A DNA stretch of 64,000 nt. It comes from Actinomycetospora termitidis. GTDB taxonomy: Bacteria; Actinomycetota; Actinomycetes; Mycobacteriales; Pseudonocardiaceae. The notes beneath the pieces were generated by a model. That model did no database searches and had not been told where the DNA came from. It was given only the letters and a program-made list of their open reading frames with translations. The stretch lies in contig NZ_JASVWF010000001.1 of the NCBI RefSeq assembly GCF_030286555.1, positions 310,001-374,000 of the forward strand. The letters run 5' to 3'. The position numbers and the translations under genes were made by a program. Each line of letters begins with the position of its first letter. The first letter of the stretch is position 1. This document shows, piece after piece, positions 15,675 to 22,797 of the stretch.

Positions 15675-17640
15675 TCAGCTCTCCCATGCCCTCCTGGTAG
15701 CGACGGCGCAGCGCGGGCCAGGACCGCTGGACCTGGCGGTGCAGGCTCAGGGAGGTCCGGAGGAGCCGCCAGAACTCCTCGCGGTCCCGCCGCCGGAAGG
15801 TCACCCCGGTGCCGTCGGAGGTGGACACGGTGGCGCCGTCGAGCCGGGACAGCAGGAACCACGTCCCGTGCTCGGCGGGCACGTTGCGCTGCGGTCGCTC
15901 CGCCGCACCGGGGGCGGTCGGGCGGAGCTGGTGGCGCAGTGCCCCCGCGAGCGCCTTGACCTGCGCGACCTTCCCCTGGGGCGGCTCCGGCCACAGCTGC
16001 GCGGCGAGCGCACCGATCGGCGGCTCGGGCAGGTCACGCGCGCTCGGGTGCACCGTCCCGTCGGGGTAGCGGGTCCGCAGCGCCCGCACCTCGCCCAGGG
16101 CCGTCGGCAGCGACCCGAACAGCGCCTTGGGCCCGGACAGGAAGTCCCGCATCGCCATCTGGTGCAGCGCGATCGCGGAGTACTCCAGGAGGAACAGGTG
16201 CCGCAGGGTGCGCTTGAGCGAGTCCAGCAGCAGCGCGCGCGGGTCGTCCGGACCGTGCAGGGCGGCGGCGACGAGGCGGTTCCGGGCGTGGAAGTAGGCC
16301 TGCCAGTCGGAGCTGTCGTCCTTCTCGACGAAGCTCATGTGCCAGATCGCGACGCCGGGCACGGTCGCCGTCGGGAACCCGTGGGCGCCGGCGCGCAGCC
16401 CGTACTCGCAGTCGTCCCACTTGATGAACAGCGGCAGCGGCTGCCCGACCTGCTCGGCCACCACCCGGGGGATCAGGCACATCCACCAGGCGTTGTAGTC
16501 GACGTCCACGCGGCGGTGCATCCACAGCGTCTCGCGCAGCGAGTCGACCGCGAAGTCGTGGTCGTCCTCGGTGTTCGGCGCCATCTGCCAGAAGAACGTG
16601 TGCCGGTCGACGACCTCGCCCATGACGTGCAGGTGCGAGCGTGCCTGCAGCGACAGCATCTGGCCGCCGACGAGCATCGGGGAGCGGGCGAAGCGGGCGA
16701 AGGCGAGGGCACGCAGCACGGAGTCCGGCTCGAGGACGACGTCGTCGTCCATGAACAGCACGTGCTCGCAGTCGGTGTGCTCCAGCGCCTCGTACATGAT
16801 CCGGCTGTAGCCGCCGGAGCCACCGAGGTTGGGCTGGTCGATGATCCGCAGGCGGTCGCCGAGCAGCGCCGCGGCCTCGTCGAACCCGGCCTGGTCGCGG
16901 ACCTTGGACGTGCCCTGGTCGGGGATGACGACGGCGGTGAGCACGTCGCGCACCAGCGGGTCCTCCCCGAGCGCGCGCAGGGTGGCCACGCAGTCCGACG
17001 GCCGGTTGAACGTCGGCATCCCGACGGTGACGGCGGCGCGACCGGGCGCGGGGCGGTCGGCGAACCACCCGCCGTCGACGAGGTCGAGGGGCTCCGAGCC
17101 GCTGGAGAGGTCGAACCAGATCCACCCGCCGTCCTCGAAGGGCCGCAGACCCACGGGCACGTCGACGGCGGTCTCGCCGGAGACCGCCTCGCCGTGCACG
17201 TGGATCGGCACCCCACGGGCGGTGGAGCGGTAGACGTCGACGCGCCCGGCGCCGCGCAGCCGCAGCCGCAGGTGCACCGTGTCGAGCACCGACCAGCGGC
17301 GCCAGTACGACGCGGGGAACGCGTTGAAGTAGGCGGCGAACGAGGTCTCGGTGTGCTCGGGCACCCGCACCGACGTCCGGGAGAGGACCTCGGCGCGGCG
17401 CCCACCCGCCGTCGTGAGGTGGAGGACGAACTCGTCCTCCTCCTCGTTGACGGTGCCGGGGCGTTCGGCGGTCGGCGCGGCCGACTTGAGTGAGGTGGCC
17501 GTGCCCTCGTCCAGGTAGAGCGAGCGCACGCTCGTCGGGTCGGCGGGCCGCGGCAGGATGATCCGCTGGAGCAACGCGGACTCCAGCTCCCGCGCGGTGA
17601 GCTCCGTGCCCGTCCCCGCGGCCTCCTGCGTGCTCGTCAT
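15628..17640 (-). CDS. glfT2: galactofuranosyltransferase GlfT2
   Basis: 670-residue GT2-family polymerase that extends the galactan of arabinogalactan with alternating beta-1,5 and beta-1,6 galactofuranose from UDP-Galf at the cytoplasmic membrane face. An N-terminal beta-sandwich (~1-195, with FAAYFNAFPASYWRRWS) precedes the GT-A domain starting VGMPTFNRPSDC. The metal-binding DDD is at D298-D300. WDDCEYGLRA (W408-D409-D410) and the metal-ligand H434 in VAIWHMSF are in place. The helical C-terminus is typical. M. tuberculosis GlfT2 is 637 residues. The ATG at 17640 gives the full domain; the reading frame extends upstream but without protein-like sequence. Confidence 0.94.
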   Translation of the reverse strand: MTSTQEAAGTGTELTARELESALLQRIILPRPADPTSVRSLYLDEGTATSLKSAAPTAERPGTVNEEEDEFVLHLTTAGGRRAEVLSRTSVRVPEHTETSFAAYFNAFPASYWRRWSVLDTVHLRLRLRGAGRVDVYRSTARGVPIHVHGEAVSGETAVDVPVGLRPFEDGGWIWFDLSSGSEPLDLVDGGWFADRPAPGRAAVTVGMPTFNRPSDCVATLRALGEDPLVRDVLTAVVIPDQGTSKVRDQAGFDEAAALLGDRLRIIDQPNLGGSGGYSRIMYEALEHTDCEHVLFMDDDVVLEPDSVLRALAFARFARSPMLVGGQMLSLQARSHLHVMGEVVDRHTFFWQMAPNTEDDHDFAVDSLRETLWMHRRVDVDYNAWWMCLIPRVVAEQVGQPLPLFIKWDDCEYGLRAGAHGFPTATVPGVAIWHMSFVEKDDSSDWQAYFHARNRLVAAALHGPDDPRALLLDSLKRTLRHLFLLEYSAIALHQMAMRDFLSGPKALFGSLPTALGEVRALRTRYPDGTVHPSARDLPEPPIGALAAQLWPEPPQGKVAQVKALAGALRHQLRPTAPGAAERPQRNVPAEHGTWFLLSRLDGATVSTSDGTGVTFRRRDREEFWRLLRTSLSLHRQVQRSWPALRRRYQEGMGELISREAWEAQVFSRYR

Positions 17641-17794
17641 GGCACCGACGGTAGCGCCCGGCCGCCCGTGCACCCGTGTGCCCCCGCCGGGCGCGGCCGG
17701 GTGGCGCAATCCCCCGTCGAGGTGGGGAATGTCCGTTTCCTCCGGACCGCCCGCCGGGAAGGTCGCGAGCACCCACCGACCCCGGGAGGCACCG

Positions 17795-19306
17795 ATGTCA
17801 TCCGCTCCTGCCGTGCCCTCGACGGGGGCCCGTCTCCTCGGCCCGGCGGCCGGCGTCGTGTCCGACGTGTTCGGTCCCCCGCTGCGGGCGCTCGGCCTCG
17901 TCCACGCCCGGCGCAGCAGCGGCCGGGCGGGCCGCACCCACCTCGAGGTGCGCGGGCTGGACGCGCCGGGCGAGGCCGGGGCGCGCAAGGCGCTGGTGGA
18001 GGAGCTCCTCGCGGTACCGGGCGTCGAGGGCGCCGTGGTGAACGCGGTCGTCGGCCGGGTCGTGGTCGACCACGCCCCGGACGTGGCCCTCGAGCGCCTC
18101 GTCGCGGTCGTCGAGGAGGTCGAGCGCCGGCACGGCCACGCGGACGCCGCGCCCGACACCGACGGCTCCCACCCCGCGGACGTGACGCCGTGGTCGCGGC
18201 AGGCCCTCGCGCTCGGGTTCGACCTCGCCGGCCTCGGCCTGGCCGGCGTCGAGCGCCTCCTCGGGCTCCTCCCGGTCACGCGCCGCGTCCCGCCGCTGCT
18301 GATAGGCACGCTCGGCCTCCTGGACGCCGTCCCGGCGTCCCGCGGCACCGCGGAGTCGACCGCGGGCAACGCCCCGACCGAGTCGTGGTTCTCGCTGGGC
18401 AGCGCCGGGCTGCAGGCGCTGGGCAGCGGCCCGCTCGGGCTCCTCGTGGACGCCTGCTACCGCGCGATCCGGGCCGACGAGGCCGCGTCCCGACGCCGGG
18501 TGTGGCAGGCCTGGGACGCGGGCGCCCCGCTGGAGCGGCACGCGGCGGAGCCGGTCCGGGCGTACGAGCGGCCCGGGTCGCTGCGGCGCGGGCCGGTGGA
18601 GAAGGTCGGGGACACCACCGGGGTCGCCACGCTCACCGCCTTCGGCGCCGCGGCGGCCCTGCTGCCCGAGCGCGCGGCGGCGGTCCTGCTCGCCGGGACA
18701 CCCAAGGCGGCGCGCTGGGGTCGCGAGGCCTACGCGGCGGCGGCCCACCACGCGGTGGCCGAGGCGGGCATCGTCAGCATGAGCCACTCCGCCCTACGGC
18801 AGGCCGACCGCGTCGACGTCGTCGTCCTGGGTGAGGGACTCGCCGAGCTCGCCGACACGGCCGCCGTCGTGGGTCGGGTGGTGGTCGTCGACGACGCCGC
18901 GACCGGGTACGCGGTGCAGCGGCTGCAGGAGGCCGGGCGTGGGGTCGTCCTCGTGTCCGCCGACGACGCCGAAGGACTCGCCGCGGCGGACGTCGGGATC
19001 GGGCTGGGCGACGAGGCCCCGTGGACCGCCGGGCTGCGCTGCGCCGACACCGACCAGGTCCGCGCGGTGCTCGCCGCCGTGGCGGGGGCGCGGGCGGCCT
19101 CCATCCGGGCCGCCGTGTTCGCCCTGCTCGGGTCGGCGGCGGGCGCTCCGATCGCCGTGACCACCTCGCTGGTCGGGCTGACCGGACGCGCCAACGCCCC
19201 GGTCAGCCTGGCCGCCCTGGCCGCGATCGGCGTGAACACGTGGGCCGGGCGCACGTCCACCCGCTCGGCCCGCCCCGTTCACGAGGGGAGGATCCGGGCG
19301 TCCTAG
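17795..19306 (+). CDS. stand-alone CtpI N-terminal-like pseudo-P-type ATPase
   Basis: ATG at 17795 after CCCGGGAGG. The 503-residue protein has an HMA-like N-terminal fold (VEELLAVPGVEGAVVNAVVG), then Ala/Leu-rich membrane-like segments and SRRRVWQAWD. A degenerate ATPase hinge follows: AADVGIGLGDEAPWTAGLR, then a terminal hydrophobic pair. The phosphorylation motif DKTGT and the GDGxND motif are both absent. From memory this matches the N-terminal half of the very large mycobacterial CtpI, where it is fused to a complete P-type ATPase; here it ends after that half. Ion pumping is therefore unlikely, and a regulatory or structural role is possible. Convergent with the GT2-like gene (4-bp overlap). 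Confidence 0.65.
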   Translation: MSSAPAVPSTGARLLGPAAGVVSDVFGPPLRALGLVHARRSSGRAGRTHLEVRGLDAPGEAGARKALVEELLAVPGVEGAVVNAVVGRVVVDHAPDVALERLVAVVEEVERRHGHADAAPDTDGSHPADVTPWSRQALALGFDLAGLGLAGVERLLGLLPVTRRVPPLLIGTLGLLDAVPASRGTAESTAGNAPTESWFSLGSAGLQALGSGPLGLLVDACYRAIRADEAASRRRVWQAWDAGAPLERHAAEPVRAYERPGSLRRGPVEKVGDTTGVATLTAFGAAAALLPERAAAVLLAGTPKAARWGREAYAAAAHHAVAEAGIVSMSHSALRQADRVDVVVLGEGLAELADTAAVVGRVVVVDDAATGYAVQRLQEAGRGVVLVSADDAEGLAAADVGIGLGDEAPWTAGLRCADTDQVRAVLAAVAGARAASIRAAVFALLGSAAGAPIAVTTSLVGLTGRANAPVSLAALAAIGVNTWAGRTSTRSARPVHEGRIRAS

Positions 19307-20070
19307 TGGTGTGAGGGTTCCCCTCGCGCGGGGACGGGGAGGCGCCAGTGCGCCGGCTCGCGGTACGCGGCGAACGTCGCGGCCCGGCTGGACTCGAACT
19401 CCTCCGGCAGGGCGTGGACGCCGCCGTCGCGCCCGATGTTGTCGCTGCGGCTGGCGAGCGGCCCGACGAAGCGCATCCCGGTGGCGGCCGCGATGCGCTC
19501 GACGCCGAAGTCCCAGCCCGCGCCCGCCCCGTCCCACGGCGCGCGGGCGGCCTCGAACCACTGCGGCGCGAGCAGCTCGGTCCACCGGTCGGCCCACGTG
19601 CCCCACACCCATGCGCTGAAGTCCGTGTCGGCCAGGACCTCCGGCGGCTGCGGCGCGGGACGACGGGAGAAGGCGCAGGCCGCGAGGACGCCCGGCTCGT
19701 CGGGCACCGCGTCCAGGCACTCCAGGACGTCGTCGCCCACGACGATGTCCTCCTCGCACAGCACGACGAAGCCGGCTCCGGACGCGAACGCCGTCGACAA
19801 CGCGTGGTGCGGGTTGGCCCGCACCCCACGGCGCTCGGCGTTGACCTCGACCTCGACGGCCCGCGCGACCCGCCGTCGGGAGAACTCCTCGATCACCGTC
19901 CGGCAGCGCGCGAGCTCGGCGCCCGGCTCGACGATGAAGCGGAAGGGCCGCGCGGACAGGCCACGCACCGCGGACCAGGAATCGAGCGTCTCGGCGAGGT
20001 AGCCCGGGCGGTCGCCCGACACGGTCATGGTGATCACGCGGGCAGGTACCCACACGGCGCGGTGGATCAC
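19303..20070 (-). CDS. glycosyltransferase family 2-like protein
   Basis: 255-residue GT-A-like protein. The nucleotide-sugar region begins VITMTVSGDRPGYLAETLDS, and VVLCEEDIVVGDDVLECLDA provides an E-D-D metal-type motif (CEEDIV) in place of the common DxD. Later segments WVWGTWADRWTEL and WDFGVERIAAATG resemble bacterial glycosyltransferases with GNT-I-like features. The GTG at 20070 overlaps the stop of the upstream esterase gene in a GTGA, so the two are translationally coupled; ATG at 20028 is an alternative internal start. Sugar and acceptor are unknown. Confidence 0.65.
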   Translation of the reverse strand: MIHRAVWVPARVITMTVSGDRPGYLAETLDSWSAVRGLSARPFRFIVEPGAELARCRTVIEEFSRRRVARAVEVEVNAERRGVRANPHHALSTAFASGAGFVVLCEEDIVVGDDVLECLDAVPDEPGVLAACAFSRRPAPQPPEVLADTDFSAWVWGTWADRWTELLAPQWFEAARAPWDGAGAGWDFGVERIAAATGMRFVGPLASRSDNIGRDGGVHALPEEFESSRAATFAAYREPAHWRLPVPARGEPSHH

Positions 20071-21296
20071 TGCCGCGGGCAGGCCGCCCCGGGTGTCGGG
20101 ATGCCGAGCCGGGACGCCATCCAGGGCAGGGACTGCGCGAACGCGGCGGAGAACACGTCGAAGGTGTGCCCACCCTCGGGCACGAGCACCGAGCACACCG
20201 CGATCCCGGCCCGCCGGGCCTCCGGCACCAGCGCCGCCTGCGCGGCCGCGGGCTCCGGGTCGGCGTCGCCCACATGGAACCACGCGCCCAGCTGGGCGAA
20301 CCGCCTCGATGCCAGGAGCGAGGCCGGTTCGTGCGCCGCGAACGCGGCCTGCGACCCGCCGAACAGCTGGCTCACCGCCGACGCCACGTCCGCGTTGGTG
20401 TCCCCCGCCCGCGGTCCGGCGAGGCCGGAGCGGTCGCCGAACGTGTGGAACAGGGTGGGGTGGCACAGCGCGAGCACGATCGCGCACGAGCCGCCCTCCG
20501 ACAGCCCCGCGACCGCCCAGGCGGCGCCGGTCGGCCGGGTCGCGAAGGTCGCCGTGACGTAGGCCGGGACGCCCTGGGTCAGGTAGGTCTCCACCCGGCC
20601 GACGGGGCCGTCCAGGCACTCCGAGTCCGCGTCCGTGGACCCGTTGACGTCCGGCATGACGAGGATCGGGGCCCGGCCGCCGTGGGCCGCGGCGAAGGTG
20701 TCCGAGGTCTGCGCGGTGAGACCGCCGTCGATCCAGTCCTGCGGCGTCCCCGGGGTGCCGTGCAGCAGCACGACGACGGGCAGGGCGGGTCGCGGGCGGG
20801 CGAAGAAGGCGGGCGGCACGTAGACCATGGCCGGGCGGGCCGCGAAGCCGGAGGCACGCGCGTGGATCGTCACGGGGGCGCCGACGCCTGGGCCGGGATC
20901 GCTGTCGCGGCGCAGGAGATCGTCGATCGTCTCCTCGTCCGACGGGTCCTGCCCGACCGCCTGCCCGAGCGTCAGGTAGTACTCGAAGTGCAGGTTGAGC
21001 GCCGCGGCGGCGGTCAGGAGCAGGGCGACGACGAGCGCGACGACGGCGAGCGCGCGCCGGACCCGTCGTCGGGCCAGCACCACGCCGAGCACGGCGAGCA
21101 GCAGCAGGACGACCAGCAGCGCGCCGAACGGCGCGTCGGTGATCGCGGTGTCGCCCGGGTCGCCGCCGGCCGCCACGGCGATCACGGCGACGAGCACCGC
21201 CGCCAGCGCGGCGAGCACCCACACGGCCCCGCGCAGCGCCCGGTGCCGCCGCGGATGCGCCCGGTGGGTGCCGTGGTGCTCCGGCGCCCGTGTCAC
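20067..21296 (-). CDS. membrane-anchored esterase, antigen-85/esterase-D-like
   Basis: 409 residues with three or four N-terminal membrane helices (to ~120) and an extracytoplasmic alpha/beta-hydrolase domain. It contains VVVLLHGTPGTPQDWIDGG and a nucleophile elbow at GLSEGG (S266). H377 in EGGHTFD and an Asp near 344-346 complete a probable triad. The fold and topology match esterase D-family proteins related to mycolyltransferases, so acyl transfer to or from surface glycolipids is plausible. The GTG start at 21296 overlaps the stop of the upstream gene remnant (GTGA), and its own stop overlaps the next start. It is the middle of a three-gene coupled unit. Confidence 0.7.
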   Translation of the reverse strand: MTRAPEHHGTHRAHPRRHRALRGAVWVLAALAAVLVAVIAVAAGGDPGDTAITDAPFGALLVVLLLLAVLGVVLARRRVRRALAVVALVVALLLTAAAALNLHFEYYLTLGQAVGQDPSDEETIDDLLRRDSDPGPGVGAPVTIHARASGFAARPAMVYVPPAFFARPRPALPVVVLLHGTPGTPQDWIDGGLTAQTSDTFAAAHGGRAPILVMPDVNGSTDADSECLDGPVGRVETYLTQGVPAYVTATFATRPTGAAWAVAGLSEGGSCAIVLALCHPTLFHTFGDRSGLAGPRAGDTNADVASAVSQLFGGSQAAFAAHEPASLLASRRFAQLGAWFHVGDADPEPAAAQAALVPEARRAGIAVCSVLVPEGGHTFDVFSAAFAQSLPWMASRLGIPTPGAACPRQ

Positions 21297-21866
21297 GGGG
21301 ACGCAGGTGCCGACGGCGAGGGCGCGCCGCCGGCCACGGCCGGCACGAACAGCGGGCCGAGGCCGGGGACGGCCAGGAAGCCCTCGGCACCGGCGTAGAG
21401 CAGCCCGACCCGCGGCAGGTCCGCCGGGTTGCGGTAGGCGAGGACCCGCGGCAGCCACTGCGGGTCGAACTTGGCGTTGAAGTCGTGCTGCGACCGGACC
21501 AGGAAGAACGGGTTGAGCACCCCGACGGCGCGCCGGGCGACCCGCTGCACCGGGGTGAAGGGCACGTCGTCGGTCATGACGGTTCCGGTGGCGCCGACCC
21601 AGTCGCCGAGGCGCAGGGCGTCGACCGCCCGATGGGCATCCGCGCCGAGCACCGCGATATCCAGGAACAGCTGGATCCTCCCGGTCCCGTCGCGCAGGTC
21701 GGCGAACCCCAGGTACCCGTGCCGACGGCGGGCGACCAGGCGGCCCGCGATGCGCACCCGCACCCCGGTCACGGTGTCGGCCGCGAGATCGGCGAACTCC
21801 TCGCGAAGCGCACCGACCCCGTGGTCGACCTCGAAGCGGTACGGGGGCCGGGGTCGCCTACACAGC
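21293..21866 (-). pseudogene. chimeric remnant: LysRS OB-fold joined to MprF/LysX-type C-terminal segment
   Basis: The reading frame is open to 22222, but only the part up to about 21866 has the high GC of its neighbours. It first reads RFEVDHGVGALREEF, then VTGVRVRIAGRLVARRRHGY and FADLRDGTGRIQLFLD, which is the anticodon-binding OB-fold of class II lysyl-tRNA synthetase. It then switches to SQHDFNAKFDPQWLPRVLAY and DLPRVGLLYAGAEGFL, the C-terminal end of the phosphatidylglycerol lysyltransferase (DUF2156) domain. In LysX the order is the reverse, and here both pieces lack their catalytic parts. The 5' end is replaced by island DNA. Its stop overlaps the esterase GTG. A deletion fusion of a lysS-like and an mprF-like gene is my inference. 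Confidence 0.55.
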
Positions 21867-22392
21867 TGACACTTATACCGATCGTCACCACGGGGAGGAA
21901 GAGAACAGGACTCAGGTGCCCATTCGTCACGCATTCGCCGACGCGCTGTGATTAGAGGGTCATCGCTCCCTCGCCCGGCGCGGTCACGCTCGACCGCCAG
22001 GACGGCGGTCCCGACCCGAGCGACTGTCTTAAGTAGGACGGCGAGCAGGTCTGCGGCTCTAGAAACTGTCGGCCCTGAAGCAAGGCACGGCGCCAATCGT
22101 GAAGAGGCGATAGCACTCTGGCGCCGGTGTAGGAGCAACTTGAGGAGGACCCGCTTGAGCGCACTAAGGGTCTCGGCCTCGGACTCGGCTAATAAAGAAA
22201 CATTATGTAACTGAACGAACACGTGCGGTTACCTGCCGGGACCGGGATAGCGGACAAGACATGTACCTAGGGGAACCGAGTTGCGCTGAATGGGTGGTTC
22301 TGGTCCACCAGACGTGGGTACCTGGCACCGCGCTGACTCGTCTCAGTAGGACTTAGCGATAGTCAGGAGCACGCCCAAAGGAGGTACGAGTC
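21867..22392. other. left border of low-GC island, mostly without recognised genes
   Basis: GC drops sharply here. The segment at 21967-22016 is a diverged copy of the EamA gene's 3' end (see separate entry). The rest, up to the Shine-Dalgarno AAAGGAGGT at 22377-22385, holds no recognisable gene, tRNA or strong repeat apart from a short palindrome TCTGGTCCACCAGA near 22300. Confidence 0.6.
21967..22016 (-). pseudogene. diverged remnant of an EamA/DMT transporter 3' end
   Basis: TCGCCCGGCGCGG followed by TCACGCTCGACCG matches 24859-24884 (in the intact EamA gene) except for 4 of 26 bases, three of them spaced by three. After an apparent ~17-bp deletion, the bases encoding VGTAVLA match the intact gene's VATAVLA, again with differences mostly every third base. 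This is the pattern of a diverged coding copy, in the same orientation as the intact gene across the island. Confidence 0.6.
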
Positions 22393-22797
22393 GTGCCAGA
22401 GCCCTCGTCCGGCCTCGTGCAGTGCAGGTTGTTCTTGACCCCAGCGGAAGGTGCCGATCCTGTCTCTCGGGAGCGGGAGTGTAGGCAGCTACGCAGCGAA
22501 CTACTCAACATCGACGTTGAGGCCGTTGACTTTGGCGAAGCTCGGCAAGAGGCTGGCGCCAAGGGCGACGCAGTCACGTTGACTGAACTTATCGTTACTA
22601 TGTCGGCGTCGGGCGGTCTACTACCGCTTGTAATGGCCACTGCGCAAGAGTGGATTAAGAGACGAACTCAATCGCATAAGCTGACAATTTCTATCAACGG
22701 GAGCTCCCTTGAACTGGAGACCGCGTCACGTCGCGACATCGACCGCCTCGTGAACGCGTTTATGGAGAACCAGGACGAGGACCGCAATGTCGAGTAA
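22393..22797 (+). CDS. EACC1-like effector-associated protein (134 aa)
   Basis: GTG at 22393 lies seven bases after a near-perfect AAAGGAGGT. The 134-residue product has the layout of the effector-associated constant component 1 (EACC1) family. An N-terminal segment reads like RECRQLRSELLNIDVEAVDF. A central hydrophobic helix follows (ELIVTMSASGGLLPLVMATA), then a basic WIKRRTQSHKL stretch, a ISINGSSLELETAS strand pair and a final DIDRLVNAFMEN helix. EACC1 proteins are encoded beside varied effectors (caspases, TIR, others) in bacterial conflict systems and are thought to be membrane-linked adaptors. The downstream caspase-like gene starts 11 bp before this stop, so they are co-translated. 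Identification is from memory of the pattern, not a search. Confidence 0.7.
   Translation: MPEPSSGLVQCRLFLTPAEGADPVSRERECRQLRSELLNIDVEAVDFGEARQEAGAKGDAVTLTELIVTMSASGGLLPLVMATAQEWIKRRTQSHKLTISINGSSLELETASRRDIDRLVNAFMENQDEDRNVE

Noticed and set aside
21867-22392. Possible tRNA or att site at the island's left border
   Set aside because: No cloverleaf, CCA end or matching short exact repeat at the right border was found; no integrase in the island.
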